Source: a bacterium (GTDB lineage Bacteria; Bacteroidota; Rhodothermia; Balneolales; M1805). From it: 64,000 nucleotides of DNA. The stretch is taken from assembly GCA_006226965.1 (NCBI GenBank), contig SBGQ01000033.1, positions 1 to 64,000 of the forward strand, read 5' to 3'. Below, one piece after another: positions 8,611-16,043 of the stretch. The notes beneath the pieces were generated by a model. That model was not told the origin of the DNA, made no database searches, and saw only the letters and a program-made list of their open reading frames with translations. The translations under genes were made by a program, and so were the position numbers. Every line of letters starts with the position of its first letter. Position 1 is the stretch's first letter.

Positions 8611-9435
8611 TTGAGACTCCTCATTATTCAACATATTAAACTGAGCTTTTTACTCATTTTCTCACTTTTGAGTTTAATTGAAATCGGTTATTCACAATCA
8701 ATCTATCCGTTAAAACCACAAAATTTTGTCACAGATTTAACGAACACACTAAGCTCAAGAGAACAATCTTACCTTAATCAAAAATTAAAAGCATATCGAG
8801 ATTCAACTTCTACTGAACTTGCGGTTTTAATAATTCCCAGTTTACAAGGTAACGCCATAGAGGACATCGCTCTTGAAGTTTTAGACAAATGGAGTATTGG
8901 TCAGGCTGATAATCGAAACGGAGCTTTAATTTTTATTGCCAAAAACGACCGGAAATTCAGAATTGAAGTCGGATATGGACTAGAAGGTGTATTACCTGAT
9001 ATCTACGCCAATCGAATTTTAAATGATGTGATGGCACCGCGATTTCGAAGTGGAGATTTTTTCGGAGGTATTAATGCCGCATTAGACCAAATGATTACTT
9101 ACGCTTCAGGAGAATACAAATCAGAGGGAAAATCGAAACAAAGCGACGATTCCTTTTCCCTATTCCCGATTTTCTTCATTATTGCCATTGTTATTTATAT
9201 CGCTATTCGGAAACGAGATGGCCCGTATGATGATAATTTTGGCAACGGACCAAAACGCAGACGAACCTATGGCTCAAACGGAGTAATCATAGTTCCCGGT
9301 GGCGTATGGAGTTCATCCGGTTGGGGAAGCTCCGGCGGATTTGGCGGAGGCTTCAGCGGCGGCGGTGGCTTCGGTGGATTTTCCGGCGGTGGTGGATTTT
9401 CCGGCGGCGGCGGCGGTGCCAGCGGCGGCTGGTAA
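8611..9435 (+). CDS. TPM-domain membrane protein with Gly-rich tail (YgcG type)
   Basis: 274 residues from a TTG start. Signal peptide (about 1-28, ending SIEIGYSQ-like), TPM domain (about 35-155: VTDLTNTLSSREQSYLNQKL, ELAVLIIPSLQG, NGALIFIAKNDRKFRIEVGYGLEG), a membrane helix (FPIFFIIAIVIYIAI), a basic patch and a strongly repetitive tail made of GGF, SGGGG units (bases about 9299-9435). This is the standard plan of YgcG-type proteins found with LemA. The tail DNA is rich in GGCGGC runs, which explains the long alternative-frame ORFs over it. Confidence 0.9.
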   Translation: MRLLIIQHIKLSFLLIFSLLSLIEIGYSQSIYPLKPQNFVTDLTNTLSSREQSYLNQKLKAYRDSTSTELAVLIIPSLQGNAIEDIALEVLDKWSIGQADNRNGALIFIAKNDRKFRIEVGYGLEGVLPDIYANRILNDVMAPRFRSGDFFGGINAALDQMITYASGEYKSEGKSKQSDDSFSLFPIFFIIAIVIYIAIRKRDGPYDDNFGNGPKRRRTYGSNGVIIVPGGVWSSSGWGSSGGFGGGFSGGGGFGGFSGGGGFSGGGGGASGGW

Positions 9436-9440
9436 TTCAA

Positions 9441-9956
9441 TCAGTTCAAATAAAACTGATATACTTTCGCTTTCCCGTCTTTAATATGAACTAGCCAAAT
9501 ATCTCCATAACGACTGTCATCAATTTGCTTATAAACATCCGTTCCAGCCAATTTATTTACTAAATCTGGGATGGTATTTGAGTGACCCGAAACCAGTACG
9601 GTTTTACCGTTGAGTTTTACTAATTCCTCTGCAAATTGCTTTTGTTGCATGGGGCTGTATTCTGCAATTTCTTTACCGTTTTTATCAGCCAGAGGTTTAA
9701 TCGTACCGATTGTTCTTTTATATGGGGTTGAAAAAAACAAATCGATTGATTGATTCTCAAAAAAAGCAACCAACTGTTTAGCTCGTTCCACACCTTTTTC
9801 TGATAGTGACGGGTTTTTAGGATCATCAGTTGCTTTTTCAGCATGACGGGTTAAAAAAATGCTTACTTCTTGTGCTTTAATCGGGCTAAAAACACCAATA
9901 ATGGCAAATAGACCCAAAAAAATTACTTTAATCGCTGCTGCTTTAACTCTGTACAT
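9441..9956 (-). CDS. periplasmic histidine phosphatase family protein
   Basis: 171 residues from ATG 9956, which gives a signal peptide (MYRVKAAAIKVIFLGLFAII...IKAQ); the longer track start adds an unlikely leader. The fold signature is clear: FLTRHAEKA with the phosphorylated histidine, later VSGHSNTIPDLV with the second histidine, typical of the branch-2-like SixA/phosphoglycerate-mutase superfamily. Substrate unknown. It ends 6 bases from the convergent TPM gene. Confidence 0.87.
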   Translation of the reverse strand: MYRVKAAAIKVIFLGLFAIIGVFSPIKAQEVSIFLTRHAEKATDDPKNPSLSEKGVERAKQLVAFFENQSIDLFFSTPYKRTIGTIKPLADKNGKEIAEYSPMQQKQFAEELVKLNGKTVLVSGHSNTIPDLVNKLAGTDVYKQIDDSRYGDIWLVHIKDGKAKVYQFYLN

Positions 9957-10055
9957 TGATTTCCTCCAATTTAAATGATGTGAGAATATAGTCAATTTGC
10001 TTTGTGATAATCGTAAATCCTGCATCTTCCATCCATATCAATGGGATGAATTGCC

Positions 10056-10063
10056 TATTTTTG
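10056..10063 (+). promoter_or_regulatory. -7 box ahead of adenine deaminase
   Basis: TATTTTTG matches TAnnTTTG and lies 26 bases before the TTG start of the ade gene. No good -33 element is visible. Confidence 0.4.
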
Positions 10064-10088
10064 CTCAAAGAAAACTAAAAAAGCTATT

Positions 10089-11690
10089 TTGAAATCAATT
10101 AATGTGATAAAAGGCAATGTGGTTGATGTTGTGAGCCGAACCATTTTTGCTGCTGAAGTACATGTTTCCGGCGGGATTATTATTTCCATCAAACCGATAC
10201 AAGAAGTGTGTTCCACGTACTTAATACCGGGATTTATTGATGCACACGTTCATGTAGAAAGTTCGATGTTAGTACCGACTGAGTTTGCACGAATTGCTGT
10301 AAAACACGGAACCATCGGCACGATTTCAGATCCGCATGAGATCGCTAATGTACTTGGCATAGCAGGTGTTGAACTTATGCTCGATAATGCTTCTCACTCC
10401 CCTTTTTATTTCAACTTTGGAGCCCCCTCTTGCGTTCCGGCAACCAAATTTGAAACCGCCGGAGCCGAATTAACAGCTGATGATATTGACCAACTTTTAT
10501 CACGAAAAGAAATCGTTTACCTCTCCGAAATGATGAATTTCCCCGGCGTGATATTTAACGATGCTGATGTACTTGCAAAACTTGATGTTGCAAAAAAACA
10601 CGGCAAACCGATTGACGGTCACGCTCCCGGTTTAATGGGAAAACAAATGCTCCAATATTTTGATGCGGGAATAACAACCGACCACGAATGTTTTATGTTT
10701 GATGAAGCTCTGGAAAAACTGAAACACGGTGTAAAAATCATGATTCGTGAAGGTAGTGCGGCTAAAAACTTCGAAACCTTAATTCCGCTACTTAAAGAGT
10801 ATCCCGATCAAATTATGTTTTGTTGTGATGATAAACATCCAGATAATCTCATTGATTCCCATATAGATAATCATGTAAAGCGAGCGGTTGCATATGGGCA
10901 CGATGTCTTTGATGTTCTTCGAGCTGCATCATACAATGTCATTAAACATTATAACTTACCAATCGGCTATTTACAGGTCGGACAATCAGCCGATTTCATT
11001 GAAGTTTCTGATTTGACAGAATTCAAGGTATTAAAAACAATTATTAAAGGTGAAATTGTTGCTGAAAACGGTATTTCATATCTAGAAAAAGTTCCTGCGC
11101 CTATTTTAAACCAATTTGATACCAGTTTAAAAAGCGTTAAAGATTTTGAGTTAACGGTAGAAAGTGAAACAGTTCGTGTAATTGAAGCATTAGACGGACA
11201 ACTCATCACAAAAGAACTTCATTTAAACGCAAATGAGAAAGATGTTCTTAAAATCGCAGTCATAAACCGATATAGAAACGCTCCCGTTTCTGTAGCATTC
11301 ATAAAAAACTTTGGTTTAACGTGCGGAGCCATTGCCGGGTCAGTAGCGCACGATTGTCATAATATTGTAGCTGTCGGAACCAATGATGAAGATTTGGCAA
11401 ATGCTGTGAATCTCATCATCGAACAAAAAGGCGGGATTTCGTTAGCCAATGGTACTGAAAAGCATATTCTCCCCTTACCAATTGCGGGAATAATGACCAA
11501 TCAATCTGCAGAAGAAGTTGCAGAAGCCTACGTGAAAATGGATAAGCGAGCTAAAGAATTAGGAAGCACATTACGTGCTCCCTACATGACTCTTTCGTTT
11601 ATGGCATTATTGGTAATTCCAGAACTAAAGCTGAGCGATTTAGGATTATTCGACGGTAAGAACTTCGAATTTGTGAATCTAAGCGTTTAG
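10089..11690 (+). CDS. ade: adenine deaminase
   Basis: 533 residues of the amidohydrolase superfamily, adenine deaminase (Ade/AdeC) branch, which turns adenine into hypoxanthine and ammonia using a two-metal centre. Visible motifs: PGFIDAHVHVESSM (first metal histidines), TIGTISDPHEIANV, IDGHAPGLMGKQMLQYFDAGITTDHE, MFCCDDKHPDNL, and the C-terminal adenine deaminase domain with CGAIAGSVAHDCHNIVAVG. Length and motif order match the family. The start is TTG; the next in-frame ATG is past the metal-binding motif. Purine salvage; no purine genes are next to it, though upp (pyrimidine salvage) is further along the window. Confidence 0.95.
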   Translation: MKSINVIKGNVVDVVSRTIFAAEVHVSGGIIISIKPIQEVCSTYLIPGFIDAHVHVESSMLVPTEFARIAVKHGTIGTISDPHEIANVLGIAGVELMLDNASHSPFYFNFGAPSCVPATKFETAGAELTADDIDQLLSRKEIVYLSEMMNFPGVIFNDADVLAKLDVAKKHGKPIDGHAPGLMGKQMLQYFDAGITTDHECFMFDEALEKLKHGVKIMIREGSAAKNFETLIPLLKEYPDQIMFCCDDKHPDNLIDSHIDNHVKRAVAYGHDVFDVLRAASYNVIKHYNLPIGYLQVGQSADFIEVSDLTEFKVLKTIIKGEIVAENGISYLEKVPAPILNQFDTSLKSVKDFELTVESETVRVIEALDGQLITKELHLNANEKDVLKIAVINRYRNAPVSVAFIKNFGLTCGAIAGSVAHDCHNIVAVGTNDEDLANAVNLIIEQKGGISLANGTEKHILPLPIAGIMTNQSAEEVAEAYVKMDKRAKELGSTLRAPYMTLSFMALLVIPELKLSDLGLFDGKNFEFVNLSV

Positions 11691-11698
11691 CATATTGC

Positions 11699-12112
11699 TT
11701 AGTTGGCAATGTATTTAATATTCGTTTTCTTTCTGCTGATGGTTCCGAACGATTCATCAACTAAAACTAAATCGCGATTCTCTTTGTTTAAATAGAACTT
11801 TGCAAAACCATTATTGCTGTACTCGATTTTATAAACCCAGCACGAAATTGATTTGTTTGAGATAGTTATGGTTTCGTCTTCAAGTCGCTTAAAGATGTAG
11901 TTTTTAGGCCCTGATTTTGAACCCGGATGATAAAAAGGAATCTCTACATCAGACTTTATTTCTACTGGAAATAATCGCACGGTTTCGAGATCAATTTCGA
12001 AATTATAGGCATTCAATGAATCTGCCATTTTGAAATTACTTAGGCTGTTATTTTGCGTTGTATCTGAGGATGCCACAAACCCATCAGCATAATTAAATGC
12101 TTCTGTAACACC
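11699..12112 (-). pseudogene. C-terminal part of interrupted secreted protein gene
   Basis: The track ORF 11699-12151 has a false beginning that reads out of the inserted element; host sequence starts at codon 14 (base 12112, GGT). From there 137 residues run GVTEAFNYADGFVASSDT...FEIDLETVRLFPVEI...FYHPGS...ISCWVYKIEY. This is the back part of a Bacteroidota secreted-protein family (DUF3108-like in pattern) whose N-terminal part lies at 13431-13766. Joined at the insert ends, the two parts give one 249-residue protein in frame. No function is known to me. Expression of this part alone is doubtful, because it lacks a signal peptide and a start of its own. Confidence 0.88.
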
Positions 12113-12127
12113 GTTATGAGCAAGGCT
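12113..12127 (+). repeat. left terminal inverted motif of cassette
   Basis: GTTATGAGCAAGGCT, first bases of the insert after host sequence ...GTAACACC. Pairs with the right terminal motif. Confidence 0.75.
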
Positions 12128-12137
12128 ATGACGACAC

Positions 12138-12160
12138 AACCCGACAGACAAAATCGGGTT
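12138..12160 (+). terminator. hairpin between cassette end and promoter
   Basis: AACCCGA / TCGGGTT (7 bp) with loop CAGACAAAA, followed by CTTTTGATATTTT. It could block read-through transcription entering the cassette from the left; the T-run is broken, so this is tentative. Confidence 0.4.
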
Positions 12161-12174
12161 CTTTTGATATTTTG

Positions 12175-12196
12175 TATTTAAGCAATTGCTTAAATA
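12175..12196. promoter_or_regulatory. 22-bp perfect palindrome, likely ArsR-type operator
   Basis: TATTTAAGCAA followed by its exact reverse complement. It contains the -33 TTG of the promoter in its centre, so a bound dimer of the downstream ArsR-family protein would hide the promoter. The AAGCAATTGCTT-type core resembles operators of ArsR/SmtB repressors. Regulation is inferred from position and symmetry. Confidence 0.8.
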
Positions 12197-12215
12197 AACA
12201 AATTGACTATCTTTG
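12186..12215 (+). promoter_or_regulatory. promoter of the mercury cassette genes
   Basis: TTG (12186-12188), 19-base spacer, TATCTTTG (12208-12215): an exact Bacteroidota promoter. The predicted transcript start falls at or next to the ATG at 12220, so the first mRNA codon may be almost leaderless. Confidence 0.75.
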
Positions 12216-12219
12216 CACT

Positions 12220-12594
12220 ATGGACAACATTTCGTGTATAAGACAACAAGCGGACATTAAGCAAATCAACCGCTGTAAAGACCGAGTATTAGAACTGAAC
12301 GGTTCGTTTGACTATTTATCCAACGGACTTGAATTGGCGGGTAACAACGTAAGACTGAAAATCCTGTTTCTGCTTTACGAAGAGCAACAACTTTGCGTTT
12401 GCGACCTTAGTGACATTCTCGGAATGACCATTTCGGCAATTTCACAACATCTGCGAAAACTCAAAGACCGAAAACTAATTGAAACGGAAAGGCAAGCACA
12501 AACCATTTTTTACTCACTGACAAAAGAGTATGAAAAAATGCTCAAACCTTTTTTCAAAATACTTCACGAAAACAAAATTTTGGAAACAATATGA
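12220..12594 (+). CDS. ArsR/SmtB-family metal-sensing repressor
   Basis: 124 residues from ATG 12220; the track start 12172 (TTG) lies inside the operator and upstream of the promoter's -7 box, so it is rejected. Winged-helix ArsR fold: NVRLKILFLLYEEQQLCVCDLSDILGMTISAISQHLRKLKDRKLIETERQAQTIFYSL. The metal site LCVCDL (C59, C61) in the first recognition-helix region is the alpha-3 site of ArsR/CadC-type sensors, and extra cysteines C6 and C19 at the N-terminus could complete it. Together with the MerTP gene that follows, a mercury (or related soft metal) sensor is likely. It probably represses its own promoter. Confidence 0.9.
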   Translation: MDNISCIRQQADIKQINRCKDRVLELNGSFDYLSNGLELAGNNVRLKILFLLYEEQQLCVCDLSDILGMTISAISQHLRKLKDRKLIETERQAQTIFYSLTKEYEKMLKPFFKILHENKILETI

Positions 12595-13190
12595 AAACAG
12601 ACAAAAAATTAATCGGTGCAGGACTTTTGACAGCAATTGCAGCCTCACTTTGTTGCATCACACCTGTATTGGCTCTTGTCGCAGGGACAAGCGGACTTGC
12701 TTCAACTTTTTCTTGGCTTGAACCTTTCCGACCTTATTTTATAGGTTTGACAATTTTGGTTCTTGGTTTTGCTTGGTATCAAAAGTTGAAACCTAAAAAA
12801 CAAATTGACTGCAATTGTGAGACAGAAGAAAAACCAAAATTCATTCAATCCAAAATGTTTTTAGGAATTGTAACAGCATTTGCAATAGTAATGCTTGCCT
12901 TTCCTTACTATACTCACATATTTTATCCAAAGACAGAAAAACAAATCATAGTAGTTGACAAATCAAATGTTCAAACAGTTGAGTTTTCCATTAGCGGTAT
13001 GACTTGTGCAGGTTGTGAAGAACACGTAAACCACGAAGTGAATAAGCTTTCGGGAATAATAAAATCAACTGTTTCATACGAAAACGGAAATGCAATTGTA
13101 GAATTTGATAACTCAAAAACGAACATTGCCGAAATTGAGAAAGCAATAAACGGAACAGGATATTCAGTAACAGACAAAAAGGAAAAATAA
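12591..13190 (+). CDS. merTP: MerT-MerP fusion, mercuric ion uptake protein
   Basis: 199 residues; overlaps the regulator by 4 bases (ATGA). N-terminal MerT part: membrane helix 1 with the metal pair SLCCITP (C21, C22), helix 2 (about 50-64), a cytoplasmic loop with DCNCETEE (C74, C76), helix 3 (about 90-106). The C-terminal MerP part (about 128-196) is a heavy-metal-associated domain with GMTCAGCEEHVNHEV (C139, C142) and GYSVTD. MerT and MerP are separate in proteobacteria; the fused form is known in Bacteroidota. It moves Hg(II) from the periplasm inward, normally to a reductase, but none is in this cassette. Confidence 0.92.
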   Translation: MKTDKKLIGAGLLTAIAASLCCITPVLALVAGTSGLASTFSWLEPFRPYFIGLTILVLGFAWYQKLKPKKQIDCNCETEEKPKFIQSKMFLGIVTAFAIVMLAFPYYTHIFYPKTEKQIIVVDKSNVQTVEFSISGMTCAGCEEHVNHEVNKLSGIIKSTVSYENGNAIVEFDNSKTNIAEIEKAINGTGYSVTDKKEK

Positions 13191-13191
13191 A

Positions 13192-13398
13192 ATGGAAATC
13201 ATACTACAATCAACAATCACTTGCCCAAATTGCGGACATAAAAAGGAAGAAACAATGCCGACAGACGCTTGCCAATATTTTTACGAATGTGATAATTGCA
13301 AGACCGTTTTAAAACCACATCAAGGCGACTGTTGTGTTTATTGCAGTTACGGAAGTGTAAAATGTCCGCCAATTCAACAAGACAAGAAATGTTGCTGA
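13192..13398 (+). CDS. GDCCVxC-motif small cysteine-rich protein
   Basis: 68 residues with twelve-odd cysteines arranged as TCPNCGHK, ACQYFYECDNCKTVL, GDCCVYCSYGSVKCPP and a CC end. This is the GDCCVxC family seen beside merTP genes in many bacteria. It has no signal peptide or helix, so it is presumably a cytoplasmic metal-binding or zinc-ribbon-like protein that might receive mercury from MerTP; that role is inference. It starts one base after the merTP stop and ends 13 bases before the right terminal motif, so the cassette is fully packed. Confidence 0.85.
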   Translation: MEIILQSTITCPNCGHKKEETMPTDACQYFYECDNCKTVLKPHQGDCCVYCSYGSVKCPPIQQDKKCC

Positions 13399-13411
13399 CA
13401 AAAGACGAAAA

Positions 13412-13430
13412 AGCCCAGCCCATAACAGCG
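13412..13430 (+). repeat. right terminal inverted motif of cassette
   Basis: AGCCCAGCCCATAAC followed by AGCG and then host GTTTGTAGC. In a circular form of the insert the ends would meet as CCCATAAC-AGCG-GTTATGAG, an imperfect hairpin with a 4-base loop. Confidence 0.72.
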
Positions 13431-13766
13431 GTTTGTAGCTCTAGTGTGATATTTTGGTTTAAAGTCAGTTGAGCTAAGCCAAGTTTGCAATTCTCTATTG
13501 TTTGGAGTCATCGTTGATGTCCATTTTTGCTTGATTTCTATCAAAGAATCACCTCGATGTTCTATTCGTTTAACTGATCTCTCCCAAACTGAGATATCTA
13601 ATAATTGACTTTCTCGAACGATGGTTACCAAATAGTTCGAGGTTTCATTTTTAATCATTTTATTCAAATAATCAGCAGAAAACGAAAAAGGTTTCGGTGC
13701 TTGTTGTGCTAAAACTGAACCGGACATAGAGAGAAACAATGCTGTTGCAAGAAACTTGAGATTCAT
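13431..13766 (-). pseudogene. N-terminal part of interrupted secreted protein gene
   Basis: 112 host residues: signal peptide MNLKFLATALFLSMSGSVLAQ, then a soluble domain running to FKPKYHTRATN. The track ORF continues 18 codons into the insert (RCYGLGFFVFC...) before a stop, so a truncated 130-residue protein could still be made. The partner half is at 11699-12112. The uninterrupted pattern (FKPKYHTR..., EAFNYADG, DLETVRLFPV, FYHPGS, CWV) is that of a broad Bacteroidota secreted family without a known function. The break suggests that its loss is tolerated under some conditions. Confidence 0.88.
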
Positions 13767-13878
13767 AAAAGTAAAACTATCTATTGGTGAAAAATCTAAA
13801 CCAGGTGCGATTTCGATTTTTACTAAACAAGGTTTCCAATTTGTGACGAACCGCTATTTATCTCTCAACTTTTACATA

Positions 13879-13912
13879 CAAAAAAGGCTCAACATCTAAT
13901 GCTGAGCCTTTT
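13879..13912 (-). terminator. terminator after dcp
   Basis: Stem AAAAGGCTCA / TGAGCCTTTT (10 bp) with the minus-strand T-run, 17 bases after the dcp stop codon. Confidence 0.88.
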
Positions 13913-13928
13913 AAATCAACCGAAAAAA

Positions 13929-16043
13929 CTAATTTAGTCCTCGTTTTTTCAACAAGGCATCAACTTTGGGCTCACGTCCTCTGAACGTTACATACAATTT
14001 CATCGGATCGTCCGTTCCGCCTTTTTGCAATACATTTTCACGGAATGATGTCGCCAATTCTTTATCAAAGAGATTACCTTTTTGCTTAAAAGCATCAAAA
14101 GCGTCGGTATCTAACACACCGGACCAGATATAAGAATAATATCCCGATGAATAACCACCGGCAAAAATATGCTGGAAGTAAGAGCTTCTGTAACGAGGGA
14201 TAATTTCTTTCGGCAAACCGATTTTTTGCATAGAAGCATTCTCGCGTTCCGTAATTGAACCTTCAATCGGGCGAGTTTGCATGTGATAATCCATATCGAG
14301 GAAACTTGCAGCCAAATATTCAACCGTAGCAAAACCCTGATTAAACGTACCGCTGTTTTGAAGTTTTTGTATCAACTCATCAGGAATAACTTCGCCTGTT
14401 TTGTAATGTTTAGCATACTGTTTCATTACTTCCGGCTCTCCTGCCCAGTTTTCCATAATCTGTGAAGGTAATTCCACAAAATCGCGCGGCACTGAAGTTC
14501 CTGCCTGACTTGCATAGCGTACATTCGATAACATTCCGTGCATAGCATGTCCGAATTCATGGAAGAATGTTTCTACTTCATCAAATGTCAATAATGCAGG
14601 TTTATCGCCTGTCGGACGAGAAAAATTACATACAATTGAAATTACTGGAGCTTTACGTACACCGTTTTCCATTTTTTGTGAGCGATAACTAGTCATCCAA
14701 GCTCCGCCTCTTTTGCTTGCACGCGGATGAAAATCCATATACAATACACCTAAATGGCTACCGTCTTTGTCCAACACCTGATACGCTTTTGCTTCTTCAT
14801 GATAAACTGGAATATCCGGTCTGGGTTTGAATTGTAAACCATAAAGATTATTCACCACGTAGAATACACCTTCACGAACGGCGTCTAAACTGAAATATTC
14901 GCTTAGTTCATTTTCATCTAAAGCATATCTGTCTTTACGAATTTGTTCTGCGTAAAAACGCCAATCCCAAGGTTCTAACTTAAATTTTTGACCCGAAGCT
15001 TTTATCATTTTCTGCATGTCTGAGGCTTCTGTTTTGGCTTTTTTTACAGCAGGCTTCCAAAGGTCGTTCAATAACCCCATAACATTGGCAGGTGTTTTTG
15101 CCATAGATTCTTCCAATACATAATCGGCATGGGTTCTATAGCCTAACAGTTGAGCACGTTGAACACGCAAATTCGTTATTTCTGATAAAATAGCGTTATT
15201 GTCACGCTCATTACCTTGGTCGCCTCGTTTTCTATACGCATCCCAAATTTGCTGGCGTAATTCGCGATTTTCAGCATATTGCAAAAACGGCATTACAGAA
15301 GGGTTTTGCAAGGTAAACATCCATTTTCCTTCCAAGCCTTTTTTCTTTGCAGTTTCAGCTGCAGATGAAACTAAAGTGGCAGGCAATCCCGCTAAATCTG
15401 CTTCATTTTCAATAACTAATTCATAAGCGTTTGTTTCACCGAGCACATTTTGTCCGAATTTCAAGGTTAAAACAGACAATTTTTCGTTTATGCTTCTTAA
15501 AACTTCTTTTTTATCGTCTTTAAGATTAGCTCCGCTGCGAACAAATCCCTTGTACGCATCATCCAATAATTTAAACTGGTCGGCATCTAACCCTAAATCA
15601 TTTCTTTTTTCCCATACTGTTTTAACACGAGCAAACAGTTTTGGATTTAGATTGATGTCATCTGAATGGCGTGACATATCAGGAGCAATTTCCTGCGCAA
15701 TTTTCTGCATTTCATCGCTGGTATTTGCCGAATTCAAATTGTAAAAAATGCGGGCAACTTGTGTTAATGTAGAACCTGCATTTTCCAGCGCTTCAATCGT
15801 ATTTTCGAAAGTCGGAGCATCAGGGTTATTCGAGATAGCTAAAATTTCTGCTTGATGATCTTTAATGGCTTCATCAAAAGCTGGTTTAAAATGCTCCAAT
15901 TTAATTTTATCGAATGGAGGAACTTCAAACGGTGTATCAAATTTGCTGAGTAAAGGATTCATTGTTGATTTTGAGCTTGGTGATGAACATGAGAGGCTCA
16001 AAAGTAAGATAAGCGCCCCCAAGTTAACAGCGATTTTCTTCAT
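13929..16043 (-). CDS. dcp: peptidyl-dipeptidase Dcp, M3 family lipoprotein
   Basis: 704 residues from ATG 16043, which opens directly on a lipoprotein signal (MKKIAVNLGALILLLSLSCSS); the track start adds nine residues. M3 zinc metallopeptidase: the catalytic HExxH is seen in VETFFHEFGHAMHGML, with the downstream glutamate in PRDFVELPSQIMENW and substrate-binding GGYSSGYYSYIWSGVLDTDAF. It removes dipeptides from peptide C-termini. The lipobox cysteine places it in the periplasm or outer membrane, unlike cytoplasmic E. coli Dcp. Transcribed alone. Confidence 0.95.
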   Translation of the reverse strand: MKKIAVNLGALILLLSLSCSSPSSKSTMNPLLSKFDTPFEVPPFDKIKLEHFKPAFDEAIKDHQAEILAISNNPDAPTFENTIEALENAGSTLTQVARIFYNLNSANTSDEMQKIAQEIAPDMSRHSDDINLNPKLFARVKTVWEKRNDLGLDADQFKLLDDAYKGFVRSGANLKDDKKEVLRSINEKLSVLTLKFGQNVLGETNAYELVIENEADLAGLPATLVSSAAETAKKKGLEGKWMFTLQNPSVMPFLQYAENRELRQQIWDAYRKRGDQGNERDNNAILSEITNLRVQRAQLLGYRTHADYVLEESMAKTPANVMGLLNDLWKPAVKKAKTEASDMQKMIKASGQKFKLEPWDWRFYAEQIRKDRYALDENELSEYFSLDAVREGVFYVVNNLYGLQFKPRPDIPVYHEEAKAYQVLDKDGSHLGVLYMDFHPRASKRGGAWMTSYRSQKMENGVRKAPVISIVCNFSRPTGDKPALLTFDEVETFFHEFGHAMHGMLSNVRYASQAGTSVPRDFVELPSQIMENWAGEPEVMKQYAKHYKTGEVIPDELIQKLQNSGTFNQGFATVEYLAASFLDMDYHMQTRPIEGSITERENASMQKIGLPKEIIPRYRSSYFQHIFAGGYSSGYYSYIWSGVLDTDAFDAFKQKGNLFDKELATSFRENVLQKGGTDDPMKLYVTFRGREPKVDALLKKRGLN

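Larger units (their letters stand above)
12113..13430 (+). mobile_element. 1318-bp mercury cassette inserted in a coding gene
   Basis: Insert bounded by inverted motifs GTTATGAGCAAGGCT (12113-12127) and AGCCCAGCCCATAAC (13412-13426; its reverse complement matches the left one at 12 of 15), plus AGCG at the right end. It carries only three cargo genes on the plus strand and no transposase or integrase. Removal of 12113-13430 (or the one-base-shifted 12114-13431) restores the host frame exactly, AAC then GGT codons, with no duplicated target beyond one G. That behaviour fits site-specific cassette insertion, like an integron cassette, better than DDE transposition; the ends are not canonical attC. 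Boundaries inferred from the two halves of the host gene. Confidence 0.82.

Noticed and set aside
9299-9494. Two plus-strand ORFs over the Gly-rich tail (9299-9484 and 9306-9494)
   Set aside because: They are alternative frames of GGC-rich repeat DNA coding for the Gly/Ser tail; their protein sequences are low-complexity Ala or Arg runs.
12172-12219. Upstream TTG start for the ArsR-family gene given by the ORF track
   Set aside because: These codons lie in the operator palindrome and promoter, so they cannot be part of a transcript from that promoter.
12113-13430. Reading the insert as a classical IS or a Tn3/Tn21-type mer transposon
   Set aside because: No transposase, resolvase or target duplication is present, and the ends do not resemble the known 38-bp Tn21 type repeats.
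12113-13430. Calling the ends true integron attC sites
   Set aside because: Only the AAC/GTT triplets fit; the core consensus and attC length (over 55 bases) do not, so attC-like is kept as a hypothesis only.
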